Assembly: GCA_027924585.1 (NCBI GenBank)
Contig: BSBM01000904.1
Coordinates: 16,203,501 to 16,267,500 of the forward strand
Length of the DNA: 64,000 nucleotides
Direction: 5' to 3'
Source: Larix kaempferi
Taxonomy: Eukaryota > Streptophyta > Pinopsida > Pinales > Pinaceae
A program made the position numbers and the translations under genes. This document shows positions 45,062 through 56,419 of this stretch, one piece after another (positions within the stretch are counted from its first letter, which is position 1; each line of letters opens with the position of its first letter). The notes under the pieces are model-generated. The model saw only the letters and a program-made list of their open reading frames with translations, searched no databases and was not told the DNA's origin.

Positions 45062-45965
45062 CATGTGGCTCACCTCCAAAGTGTTGCATAGCCAAGGAAA
45101 GAATAAAATAATTAAAGTATTAAAAAATCAAAAGAAAAAAATAAAAACGACAAAGGAACCATGAACTGGAATGTTGCCATCAAAATCCAAAGGAGGAAGA
45201 GTGTTGGAGTTAGGAAGCTGAAGGGTTGGGGATGGTTGAATTTCTAGCTGCTCCCAACAAGCTAATTCAAATTTCAGCCTATAAACCTTTGCATAGTGTT
45301 GGAGAAGGGGTTCTTTGGTAGAGAAGAGAAGTGTCGTTGAGAATATTTTTGTGATTGTAATCTACAAATCTCCAGAGAGCCAAAATTGTACTTCTACAAT
45401 TGCTGAGAAAACTAGGCTGGGCAAAGCCATTGGATGTTGGTTTTCCCATTTGGGTTTCTAGGTAAAACTCACTGTTGTTATGGTGTGATTCATTGCCGTG
45501 TGATTGAGTTTATGTATGCTTGATTCTTTGGTTTTAATTTGTTGTTTGGGCATTGTGTAGGCCACAAGCATTGTCCCAAAACTGCATGATTCGCTAGCTA
45601 TGTTGTTAGTTAAACCTAACCACCAATTTATTTGATCACATGGTAAAAATATGGTTTTTGCACTTCATTAATTCATTACAAAACACATGCAGGGCAATTC
45701 CTCTCTTGATTGAGTCGCTGGTGGACTTTACCACCATTGCATACATTCCCCAAGTCTATGTGCATTGGTAGATTACGCACAACTCGATTTCTCTCTGATT
45801 AGAGTGATGGCATAAGGAAGGAGTTTGAACATTGTGTGGTTTATGTCTTACACCTTGTGTATGGTCACAAAATTAGATTTATGTTTAATTAAATGTCGAT
45901 TGGTGCCCTGCTGCCACTATATGGCATATATGCTAGATCTCTGTGTGGAGGTTCCGTCAGCAACA
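45062..45965 (+). repeat. Repeat family A, copy 2, right part
   Basis: Collinear with about 12800-13258 followed directly by 25498-25965. It therefore shows the LINE target without the LINE (GTTGTTATGGTGTGATTCATTG near 45475). Confidence 0.88.
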
Positions 45966-46931
45966 CTAGGAATGGATGACATTGCTCCTAGGTCCACATC
46001 ACTTGGGTTCCGGTTTGGGACACATTGAGGGGTTCTAGGATGATTAAGGCTGCTTGAGAGAGCCACTATTGCAAGACACCTGCTCAAAGATGCATTACAA
46101 ACTTCTTTCCTTTCACTAGGAGTTCTTTGACCTTGGATGTTAGAAGTGCTCCCACCTCTTCCTCAACCCCCGACCACCATTGGGGGTAAGATGTTGCCAC
46201 CCAGGATTTCTTCTCAGGGCCTTATTAGTCCAAGCCACTCTCTAGAGGGTATTATTTGACTTGCACTTGGTGTTGACATCTTTACCATTGATTCAGAGGA
46301 AGAGAAGGGCTATTCCCCTCCTCCCTCCCCTTGTGGAAGTTGCTTCATTGTCCAAGTAATGTCTCTTTATTGGTTGTCCTTCACTTTATAGGGTTTTCCT
46401 TCTTGGAATAACCTACTTGTATATGTCATTTCATTTTTTGCTACACTTTTACCCTCTTTTCATTTGATTGTATCCTCATTTTAGGGGTGGCCTTCTAAAC
46501 CCTGCTCTTTTGTTTGACTGTAATTGCTAGTTGTAGTCACTAGTCTCTTTGACCTATTTTGGTCTTTAGTGTCTTTAATATGAATTGCAATTTTCTTTGA
46601 TATTGATAAGTATGTCCATTGGAATTTGTTTTTCAATCCAGGCTTCTGTCAATACTATTGAAGATGGATGAGGCAAGTTGTTTTATTTTGTTAGTTTCTT
46701 CCCTAATATACCAGTGTTGGAGCATAGCAGTAAGCTGGGCTCTGGATAGCGTTAAGTTTCTTAGAAGAATGAAAAGTAGATTATGAATGACCACTTGTAC
46801 TTTAGGCACCATAGAAATGTTGTACATTTTGGCTTGTAAGCATATTTCTGACCTGGAACCTGTTTCATCCCATTTCCAAGTGTATTGGAGGTCTACAACT
46901 ATATATAATTTATCGAATAGGAACTGCAGAG
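45966..46931. other. Unclassified stretch, possibly LINE 3' sequence
   Basis: Broken frames with serine/proline-rich stretches, then TTTGACC...TTTGGTCTTTAGTG and T-rich sequence near 46500-46600, recall plant LINE 3' ends. No domain supports it, so this is a guess only. Confidence 0.25.
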
Positions 46932-47360
46932 TGTTGCCGCCGGAAACACACTTGGGGTTAACGTGGCAGAAATCTTCAAGCCACTAAGTGTGTCCTTGGG
47001 GGAAAGCCTCGAGTCAAGTATTGTCACTTGATTTTTGACTCCTCCGTTTAGGCAAACTCCTAACGAAGCCAAGGGGGGTGGACCATAAAGGTTACTAAGG
47101 CTGATTAAGCTAATTAGTTCTGGTGGATGAGTTAGTTTTTTAGGAGTTTTTTTACAAAAATGAAATTGATACAAGAGATTTGTAATGAAATTAAAGCATA
47201 ACAACATAAAGCTTAAACAACGTAAAGATAAACATGTTTTTCAATCTATTCAACACATGATGGAATTTGAATACAGACTATAATGATAAATCAAGAAAGA
47301 CCAGTGCTGAAAATGGAGTCAAATAAAACGCTGTTATAATGCTTGAAATGAAATGTTGTG
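46932..47360 (+). repeat. Repeat family D, copy 2, cut by element T1
   Basis: Begins TGTTGCCGCCGG and matches 40818-41210. It stops exactly at the T1 LTR. Copy 1 continues there with GAAATGTTTTGCAAG, so the T1 TSD is most likely TTGTG (47356-47360). Confidence 0.75.
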
Positions 47361-47800
47361 TGTTATCACATTTTATGTCGGGAGCAGCTTCCACACTGCA
47401 GACTGTGCGGCTGAGGACCACACAATACTTTTTTTTCCAGATCGGAGATCAGCTGCCTTCAGAGGAGGCATTTTTGTTCAGATTGCCCCTAGCAGATACA
47501 TCAGAGGGGACAGGCAGTTGGACTTACCATCTACCACAGGGTTACCTTTCCTTACCAGGCTTTGACACAAGCCCATTTGAGACAGTGCCTAGTCATATTC
47601 TGATAGAGATTGTCACAGTACAGTGCTGTTTTATTGTATGCCCGGATTCAGTAGAGATCCGGCTCAGATACAGGTTCAGTAGCAGGCTAGCCGCAGGTAT
47701 TGCATATATTGATTATTGCTCATGTTGCAGATTAGACTCTTTTACATTTGCTAGTACACTAACTTTGCATGAAATGATATATTTGGTGATCTACTTATGA
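47361..47800 (+). other. Open frames at LTR start, conserved among copies
   Basis: Two overlapping frames (up to 47565 and up to 47800) together cover what is a single frame in the 56931 copy, where one C fewer in a CCCC run near 57058 joins them. Segments such as SEGTGSWTYHLPQGYLSLPG are nearly identical in all three young LTRs. No domain was recognised. See the related frame at 5242-5550. Confidence 0.3.
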
Positions 47801-49828
47801 TATGATGTGTTTGGGCCTTTGGTGATGTCAGTCCACCCCTCTAGTTAGACTTATGTATATGCACGCTGAGTCATGTCCTGTATACTTGGCTTAGACTTGA
47901 TCACTTAGCCCCTCGGCAACTGACTTTAGCACCATTATCACCTTCTCCACCCATCCGACTCATCCATGACACTTCTTCCCTGACTTGGATTCTGATTTGT
48001 GATCACGAGGACCCCCCTTTCCCCCCTTTCCCCACTGATCTCTGAGTTTGCCATGACTCCCTGTTTATTGTGCCTCGGCTCTTTAGTTTGTGAGATACAC
48101 GGTTAGACCTGGGATTTGCTCCTGTCGGTTGCCCTCGATGTTGCAATGCAGTTAGGATTGTGTAGCCTCACCGGGTGCTCCCCACTTGTCATCGAAGCTT
48201 GTATTACCCACCCCCATTACCTTTGCAGTGTGAGCGCCATGTTTATATCTTTTGAGATATGTATGTAGCCCAAGAGGGCCATGAAGAAATGAAATGTAAA
48301 TCAGGCTAAAAAGGCCATTGTATTGTAAATTGTAAAATCTAGCCAAAAAAGGGCTAAGTATGAAACTCATTGTAAAAATCCATGCAATGTGTTTATGAAC
48401 ACACATGGATTCTGGTCAGCTATACATGTCAGCATTTTTAGTGGTTATTCCTCACCTAGTCCTGCGGGACAAGGAGGTGAGAAGGAGCAAGGGACAAGCT
48501 CAAGATTGCCCCCTAGAGTCTCAAGTTACGGTTTGCCGGACCCCCAGTTTGGCGGCTCTAGAAAAGAACCTCACGGAGTCTTCGGATACGGATGTGAGTT
48601 GTGGGATACCTGTTAGATGACTAGTGGTGGTTTCCTTGCACTATACCCATTTGTGAGGCACCGCCCTTCCCCGTGTTTTGTCATGGCATACTTACCTCAG
48701 TGGACCCCGCTTTCCCGAGATGTCTAATGGTCACATGATCCTTATCCTCGTCTTCCCATATCTTTTACCATGTTGTCCACATCACCTAGAGTCAGCAAGG
48801 AGGTCAATTCTATGGAGGTGTATAGCATCCTAGTCTTTTGGAGGTGGTGGGCCCACTTCACCAGGGCCTTGTACTATTTCGGGATTTAATGTATTTTTGA
48901 TCACCATAATATCATTTATTGCTTAGTAATGTACTAACTTGTTTAATTGAGCCTTGTCACTTCATGCTTGCATATAGGTTTCAGCTAGCACTATAGTTGA
49001 CCAGATTTGACGTGGTCAAACTGGGTTGACTAGGCCAAAAATGGGCTCGAAAAAAAGTTGCGATCGGAATTTCGATTTCGATCATTTATTATCTATAGGG
49101 GTTCCATATGAGCATGCAACCGACGAAATTGCAAAACATTGAGCCATTTGAGAGATTTTTAATTATTATTGGTCAACTTTGACCTGTTTTAATTAAAAAT
49201 CATGGATTTGGGGCAAATATTGCCAAAGTGATGGATCGGGGTCGTTCGAGTGGTCATCCCTACTACTTTTAGGGTCCACGATCACATTGCAGCAGACGGT
49301 TCGGCAATTCGGGCAATAAAAGTGGGTCAAAAGCCCAATTTTCATCTTCAGCCATATAAACCAGCAGAAAAATGGAAATCAGAATTTGACTAAGACAACT
49401 ATGGAGAAATGGCAAAATCAAACGTTGGCAAGGGTAAAGGTAATTACTAAGGTATTTTTGGTATGTTCTGACATTGTATTTGATGGTTGTGGGGCCCTCA
49501 CTTGCCCAACTCAGTAGAGGACGAGTTCATCCATAGAGGGGGCGTTTTCTCCACTAGGGAAAATTCGACTTGGTTGTTTTCATGGTTATGTTGGTGTGTG
49601 GGACCCTTGATATATTGTGTTGGGGGGATAAAACATCCCATAGACACCCCCCAACTCCACCTTGTATTGTTGCATGGCCCACAAGGGCCCCTCTCATCCA
49701 CTAGTGCACTCTCTTGGGGAAATTCGCACCCCCCACTTGGGATTCATCTCCACCATTCGATTTTGTGGATGGGGAGATGATCTCAACCCTCCATTTTGGG
49801 GGGAAACCTAGTTTAGAGTGAGCCATCT

Positions 49829-49837
49829 CTATAAGAG
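49829..49837 (+). promoter_or_regulatory. Putative LTR TATA box
   Basis: CTATAAGAG lies in a block conserved with 60911-60919 and positionally with TATTTAAGG at 8031-8039 in the old solo LTR. It is a candidate core promoter of the element; no transcript start can be proven. Confidence 0.4.
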
Positions 49838-51196
49838 AATGGATTCACCTCATTTTACTTCTTCTTGGCATTGTAGAGACTTGACTTTGAGCTTATAGAG
49901 AGAGACATTCTTCTTGAGTCACTTGTGGTTTTGGAGTTGGATTCTTCTTGTGTTGATTGAGATCACATCTTTGATGCATTGCTGAGTTATTTGTGGTGTT
50001 CCCATATCTCCTTGAGCATTTTCGATTTGCAGGTGAAGCTGGCCACTAGGGGAAAACGCAGCTCTTGAGACAGGGTCTCCTTGCTGGTGTTTTTCTTTGG
50101 GTTCTCCAACAGGGAAGTGAATTTACTATCATTGTCATTGATTTTCCTCATTATTTATCATCTCATTTGCTGTTTATTATTGTCATAATGCCATAGAAAC
50201 TGACTTTGTCTTCTCCTTGGCAGGTACAAGAAAAACGCCCCTGCTCACTGGCTGCTCCAAAAAATGCTGAAGGGAAAGCACATTTTGGCTCTGCATTTGA
50301 TCTTTGGGGAGTGTCTTCAGCACGGGAATACCTTCCCCATTATCTGGGTACTGATCTTTCTTCCTCTCTTATAATCTTTCTTTCACTGTTTGAATGCTAA
50401 GCTGCAACCATTTAAAAAAAACCTAAAAAATTGATAACTTAGGATTTCACCGTAGGAACTTGTTATAACTAAAAACCCAGTAATGATATATGCTTAAACT
50501 TACATATCTCAAGTTTCATTCGAATCCGACCCCGTTTACCCTTAGAACTAGGAGCTGGTCATCTGCTGAATTCGCCCTCCTTGGGCATTTCAGCCAATCT
50601 CACTGTTGGGTTAACTTTTGGGTTGTGGGTATTCTTGATTCTAGCTTAGAATGCTATTTTACCTTAGGAAATCAAGTACCATCTTCTAGAAGTGATCATA
50701 AAGTCATTTTTTTGCTGCCCTAGGTCCATTTGACTCATTATCTAACCAGTTACCTAGGCAGTTCAATATAGCACATCACTTCTATTTCATTTCAGCTCCC
50801 TAATCATTTCAGCCATATAATCTATTGTTATAATCATAGTATTTAACTATTTCTGATTGCTGGTCACTTATCTCATCACGCTTATTTGACTGCTTGTGTC
50901 CACTCATTGGCTGAAATCAAACATAGGAGCTCATTTACACTCATCCCTTGCTTTCATCTCTCATCTTTCGGTGTTTGGGTGTATTTGTTGTCTCTCAACC
51001 ATTACTGGTTGAGCAGGGTCTCCCCCTTGACTTGGCCAAGTGCCTCGTTTAAAGTGACAGTAGCCTTGTCCGGTGTGACTTCCGTTCATTTGAGCGGAGG
51101 ACCTGGCTATTGCCGGTTACACCTTCCTAGTTGTCTCCTCTACCGTCCCTGTTGGGATACCTACCACAAACAGCTCGAGATTGTGTGATAACATTT

Positions 51197-51214
51197 TGGC
51201 GCCGCTGCCGGGGA
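51197..51214 (+). promoter_or_regulatory. T1 primer-binding site, tRNA-Asp type
   Basis: TGGCGCCGCTGCCGGGGA complements the 3' end of plant tRNA-Asp(GTC) at 17 of 18 positions. It lies three bases after the LTR. Confidence 0.9.
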
Positions 51215-51520
51215 GGTAGAGGCCTACCCGTGTCTGTGTTTGAGTTTGATTTTTTGCTTGCTTTTTGCCTCTATCACCGCATCATAACTTAAAACTCAGT
51301 TGGCTGATTTTGTTTTGCTTAACTTTACAGTCAAGACATTTCGTTCACTCACCACTTCTCCCCTCACGACATTCCACCTTCGGTGAGCAAGGTACCACGC
51401 TCACTTGGCGACTCCACCCCGCGGCTCCATTGGAGGCCGAACCCATCCATATAACCTTCGCAGCCTTGAGCGTTCTGACGCATCACATAACGCACCTATC
51501 GTTTACGTCAGACAGGAATT
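51215..51520 (+). other. T1 5' leader
   Basis: Matches 62436-62712 of T2 closely up to about 51488 and then diverges completely. No gag start equivalent to the T2 ATG is found. Confidence 0.7.
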
Positions 51521-53017
51521 TTGAAAGAACTTTCCCTTGCACTCGTAGGGATGCCCACTCCAGAAAAGGACGTAGTGGCAGGAGGGATGACCATGAAACT
51601 ATTGTCTCAACTGGTTGAGTTGGTCACTAACGTCACTCTCCTCCTAAAACAACAAGATGAGGATAATAGGAAACGTGACCAACACATCCGGCACATGTAC
51701 GAGGGAGCTTACAGTTGCTCCCCTGCTTCCGCCTAGGTCCTTACCCAGGGCCAATTAGCTAAGAAGAGAGCTGACCCAACGAGCCCTGGTCACACCAAGG
51801 TAAGTCCCGAAAGCCTAAAAGGAAATTGTCCTCAGCACACTCCTAGTCCCGATAGGCCCATAGGAAAAGACAAACCCGGGCCAAAAGAAAAGGTGATTCC
51901 GAGACATAACCCTAGGGTTATGACCAAAGAAAAGGAGCACCCTTGGACGAAAGAGGCGAATGTGCCTAAAACCGCGAACAAGCCTAACCCGGAAGCCAAG
52001 ACTGCCCCTTCACAGGCTAATAGGTGGAAGAGAAACATAAATCCCCTAGAAATTCCTAATGAAGAGCCCCGTGGCCTTGATCCCATTAAGGTAGCCATTT
52101 CTAGCAAACTAGCCAACTCCTCGGTTCAAGTCCCTTTGAAGGAGCTAGTTAAAGTCCCGGCCATCAAATCCCAGATCATGGAATTCCTTGGCATTAAGAC
52201 CGCCCCAATTAGTAAGGTGAAGCAATTCGCCTTTCAATTCAACATGGGAAACTATTTGTCTAAACTTAGTATGCCCATCCCCTTGAGTGAAATCCTGAAG
52301 ATTCCCGAACTGCATGACAGAGCCCTCACCTTCTGGGGAATACAACCGAAAGGAACCCCTCCTGAGAGACCAATCGAGGTCGCCCCTGATCCTCCGATAA
52401 ACATCCACAGTGTATCTGGTAACTCAGAAGGGTGTCCTCCGTTCTACGTTGCCCTCGAAATAAATCAACTCATACTTCACAACTGCATGCTCGATTCAGG
52501 GGCCGAGGTCAACATCATGCCGCTGCGTGTCATGGAACAACTTGAATTGACCCCGTCCAAACCCTTTAGAAATGTGTGTGGGATGGACTCTCGCCCGGTG
52601 CAAGCAGTAGGAGTTATTGAGAACCTCCACATGAAATTGGCTGCCTGCCCCGATATCCGGATATCCATGGATGTTCTCGTTATCGATGTCCCGGATGTTT
52701 GGGGCATACTTTTGTCTAGAGAATGGGCTACTAAGTTGGGTGGTCACATCCAAATGGATCTCACATATGCAACCATCCCTAGGGGGCAGAACAAAAACAT
52801 CACCCTACTCAATGAGCCTCCCATGAGAGAGCATGTGGAAACCCCTGATTACCTTTACGAAGAAGCCATCCGGCCGACGGATGAGGTGGGAAACTTTATG
52901 GTGTTGGCAAATTTTTGGGAAGATACTAGACAACACCCTTCCCGCCTAGCCAGGTGTGGAAGATGCATTTCGATGGGGCTCGCTCTAAGCATGGTGCGGG
53001 CGCCGGGGTGGTCATAA
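51521..53017 (+). pseudogene. T1 gag remnant and aspartic protease
   Basis: One frame with a TAG at 51734-51736. The first part is short and helical (LLSQLVELVTNVTLLLKQQD), a possible coiled coil. A basic, proline-rich linker follows from about 51740. The protease motif CMLDSGAEVNIMPLRVMEQL has its catalytic D encoded at 52493-52495, and the flap-side partner region ends near VPDVWGILLSREWA. The protease would cut the polyprotein. The capsid domain seen in T2 is absent. The frame ends at 53017, but the coding signal moves to another frame near 52920-52945. The upstream ATG is uncertain. Confidence 0.85.
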
Positions 53018-53574
53018 CCTCACCTACTGGCGAAGAAACCATATACTCATTCCGTTTGGAGTTTGATTGCACCAACAATGTGGCAGAATATGAGGCCCTT
53101 CTCCTCTGGCTCGAGATTGCCAGGGACCGTAAGATTAAATGTTTGAGTGTCGTTAGTGACTCTGATCTCATTGTCTCCCAAATTAAAAACCAGTTTGCTG
53201 CCAAAAACGATAGATTGCGTGCCTACAGAAACGCGGTGTGGGACACCATTGAGTTATTCGACGCTTGCTCAATTAAGGCTGTCCCCAGGGAGGACAATTC
53301 GTTAGCAGACGCACTAGCCGTAGCTGCCAGTACCTTCGAGATCCCTGACACCTTGGAGGAGCGTAAATGCCATGTCGAGGTCCTGTTTAGGCCTTCTGTA
53401 CCTGACAATGAAGACTACTGGCAGGTGTTCCAGGATGATGCCCATATAGTGCGTTTCTTGCAAGGAATAGAAAAATCCCTCGATCCGATGGTAAGTTTGG
53501 AAGACCAGTCTTCGGGGCAATCCCCAAGTAGCATCAACCTGTTGGAGTTGTCCTTGCCACTAGAGAAATTTTAA
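52951..53574 (+). pseudogene. T1 archaeal-type RNase H, placed before RT
   Basis: About 207 codons from the point where homology starts (no ATG; the frame is shifted relative to the protease). All four catalytic residues are present: D7 (HFDGARSKHGAGAGVV), E45 (TNNVAEYEALL), D69 (VVSDSDLIVSQI) and D119 (DNSLADALAVAA), numbering from the valine at 52954. This enzyme would remove the RNA strand during reverse transcription. In the Tat elements I know, the extra RNase H lies after the native one and before integrase; here it lies between protease and RT. A tail of about 80 residues with no known domain follows (HVEVLFRPSVPDNEDYW). Confidence 0.88.
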
Positions 53575-53659
53575 CAGACACGACGAATACAAGGGGGGCA
53601 GAGCTCAGCCTGTTGATGAGGTAATCGAAGTAAATATAGGCTCCTCTGTCACCCCCAGA

Positions 53660-55090
53660 ATGATAAGGATTGGGAAGAATGCATCTAAAGAAGAACGCCA
53701 AAGAATCATTGAGCTAATTCTCAAATACAAAGATGTGTTCGCTTGGACATATGATGACTTGAAGACTTATGACAAATCAGTCATTGAGCATACCATCCCA
53801 CTAGTGGAAGGTGCCAAACCGTACAGGCAAAAATTGAGAAATGTCAACCCGAAACTAGCCCCTCTGATCAAGAAAGAGATTGAAAAGATGTTGGTAGCTG
53901 GAATTATTAGGCCTGTAAGGCATACCTCCTGGGTTTTTAACCCGGTGATAGTGAGAAAGAAAAACGGTGAAATCAGGATATGCATTGATTTCAGGAATCT
54001 GAACAGAGCTTGCCTTAAAGACAACTACCCTTTGCTGAACATGGAGAACTTGTTACAAAGTGTCACCGGGGCAGGAATGTTATCTATGTTAGACGGATTC
54101 TCTGGGTACAATCAGGTGCAGATCAAGGAGGAAGATAGAGAAAAAACCACATTCACCACCCCGTGGGGAACCTATGAGTACATCCGCATGCCTTTTGGAT
54201 TACTAAATGCCGGATCTACATTCCAGAGGGCTATGGATCAAGCTTTCAATGACCTGATCAGAAAAATCATCGTGATGTACCAGGACGACTTGACTGTCTT
54301 CTCCAAAGAACGAGGTGACCATGTGGACCATTTGAAGAGGGTTTTTGACAGGTGTCGGAAATTCGGAATATCCCTCAACCCAAGGAAGTCAAACTTCGGG
54401 ATTGATGAAGGAAAACTGTTGGGACATATTGTATCCAAAGAGGGAATCAGAATTGACCCGGAAAGAATCTGTGCTATCCAAGAAATTCCCCCTCCCTGTA
54501 ATGTCACCGCGCTCAAGTCCTTCTTTGGAAAGATTAACTTCGTGAGAAGATTCATCCCCAACCTCGTCGAGCTGGCAAACCCATTGAACGCCCTATTGAA
54601 GAAAGATGTTGAGTTTAGGTGGGACAAGAAGTGCAATATCGCATTCCAAAAACTAAAAAGAGCCATATCTTCGTCCCCTGTCCTAGTCCGCCCTGACTAT
54701 AACAAGGAGTTCCTGATCTACTCTTATGCCTCTGAGGATACTATTTCTGGGGTCCTCTTGCAAAAGAACGAAAACAATCACGAGCAACCCATCGCCTTCA
54801 TGAGCAAGAACCTCAGGGACGCGGAGCTCAGGTACACCACTACTGAGAAACAAGCCTACGCATTGATCAAGGCCCTGAAACATTTTCGAACCTATGTTGG
54901 TTTCTCCAAAATAAAGGCGTATGTACCCTACCAGGCCGTAAAGGATGTCTTGTCACAAACAGACGGAATCGGTGGAAGGGGAAATTGGATCTCTTGGATC
55001 CAAGAGTATGATTTGGAAATCAAGCCAATCAAGATTGTAAAGGGGCAAGGATTAGCCCAACTCTTGACCGAGAAGAGGAGCGCGGCCTAG
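53660..55090 (+). pseudogene. T1 reverse transcriptase and degraded native RNase H
   Basis: 476 codons. RT motifs: RICIDFRNLN at about 106, SMLDGFSGYNQ with D145, MPFGLLNAGSTFQRAMD at about 177, and catalytic MYQDDL at 206-211. The connection and native RNase H run from about 345. Three of the four RNase H catalytic residues are replaced: Y356 for the first D (IYSYASED), no D in AYVPYQAV at 420-427, and Q467 in GLAQLLTE; only E396 remains. Loss of activity in this domain is known for Tat elements carrying a second RNase H. The frame ends with TAG at 55088-55090, and the same frame continues into integrase. The frame is shifted relative to the RNase H upstream. Confidence 0.93.
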
Positions 55091-56419
55091 GTCAACCGAG
55101 TAGTCGAGAACACGGACGAGGGAGTGATTATTAACGAATTAGAGAACCACGAATGGTATAGAGATGTAATCTTCTACTTGAAATACCTAACTTGCCCCGA
55201 CTACCTCGTTGATCACCAAAGAAGGGCTCTCAGGTTAAAGGCCACTAAGTTTGTTCTGACTAAGAACGGTCTTGGCTGGAGAAATCCGGATGGGATTATC
55301 CTGAGATGTGTCATACCCGATGAATCCTGGATCGTAATCGAAGAAATGCATTCTGGACTATGCGGGGGGCATTATGCCCCCAGAGCGATTGCGGCCAAGA
55401 TCATAAGAGCAGGTTACTACTGGCCTACGCTATTCCAGGACGTTTATAACTACGTGAAGACGTGCCAGGAATGCCAGTTCTTCGCAGGGAAGCCAAGACT
55501 GGCTGCCTTGCCTTTGAGCCCGGTGATAGTGGAAGCCCCCTTCCAGCAATGGGGAATGGACTTGGTGGGCCCGTTCGATGTGACTTCTAGTAACGGATAC
55601 AAGTACATCCTCACCTGCACCGACTATTTCACCCGCTGGGTAGAAACCATCCCCACTAAAAACGCTACAGTCGCAGTTGTGGTTAGATTCCTAGAGGAAA
55701 ATATTGTCTCGAGATATGGGTGCCCTCTCAAACTCACTACGGATAATGCCAAAGCCTTTAGCAAAATGGAATTGGCGGTTTTCTGCCTTAATCATGGTAT
55801 AGTGTTGTCTCACTCCTCAAACTATTACCCCCAAGGGAATGGGCTAGCCGAGTCAAGTAACAAGAACCTCATCAGGCTCCTTAAAAGAATGGTCGGGGAT
55901 AACAAGCGAAGTTGGGACAACAAACTAAAATATGCTGTCTGGGCTGATAGAACTACGGTTAAGAGGGTAACGGGCAAATCTCCGTTTGAGCTGGTATACG
56001 GGCAAGATTGCAGACTCCCCATCAATTTACAGATACCTGTTTATGAACTGTTGCACCAATGCGGGTCTGATCAGGAAGCAATCCAAGCTAGGATAGACAG
56101 ACTAGTTGAACTAGATGAGAAGAGAAGAGAGGCTTTCAATAGAACCGTCGTAGAGCAAGAAAGGGTAAAGGGAACCTTCGACCCGGCTACCAGAAATGAA
56201 CATTTCAAGATTGGTGATGTGGTCCTGCTCTGGGATAAACACAAAGAGAAACCGGGAAAACATGGCAAGCTAGAGGGACTATGGATGGGCCCATATAGGG
56301 TTGCCAGAATAGCAGGAAAGGGGTCCGTACATTTAGAGACCCTGGAAGGTGAGGAGCTTGAACTGCCTGTGAATGGGAGGTTGTTGAAGCATTACTTCCC
56401 ACCTGTGGGAGACAAGTAA
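55091..56419 (+). CDS. T1 integrase
   Basis: Same frame as RT, after the TAG; the first ATG is at 55124, and numbering is from there. Zinc finger H76, H83, C114, C117 (MHSGLCGGHYAPR...CQEC). Catalytic D146 (WGMDLVGPF), D207 (TTDNAKAF) and E243 (NGLAESSNK) are all present. The C-terminal region has FKIGDVVLLWDKHKEK and GLWMGPYRVARI, the usual Ty3 GPY/F-type module. No chromodomain follows. It inserts the cDNA into the host genome. Stop TAA at 56417-56419. The domain is undamaged, unlike the rest of T1, but would be translated only with or after readthrough of the TAG. Confidence 0.93.
   Translation, partial: VNRVVENTDEGVIINELENHEWYRDVIFYLKYLTCPDYLVDHQRRALRLKATKFVLTKNGLGWRNPDGIILRCVIPDESWIVIEEMHSGLCGGHYAPRAIAAKIIRAGYYWPTLFQDVYNYVKTCQECQFFAGKPRLAALPLSPVIVEAPFQQWGMDLVGPFDVTSSNGYKYILTCTDYFTRWVETIPTKNATVAVVVRFLEENIVSRYGCPLKLTTDNAKAFSKMELAVFCLNHGIVLSHSSNYYPQGNGLAESSNKNLIRLLKRMVGDNKRSWDNKLKYAVWADRTTVKRVTGKSPFELVYGQDCRLPINLQIPVYELLHQCGSDQEAIQARIDRLVELDEKRREAFNRTVVEQERVKGTFDPATRNEHFKIGDVVLLWDKHKEKPGKHGKLEGLWMGPYRVARIAGKGSVHLETLEGEELELPVNGRLLKHYFPPVGDK

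Larger units (their letters stand above)
47361..51193 (+). repeat. T1 5' LTR (3833 bp)
   Basis: Starts TGTTATCACA and ends TGTGATAACA, a perfect 10-bp inverted pair. The start is confirmed by three copies with different left flanks (47361, 56931, 58451) and the end by two copies (51193, 62414). It contains one GAAGAAAT unit at 48283-48290. Confidence 0.95.
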
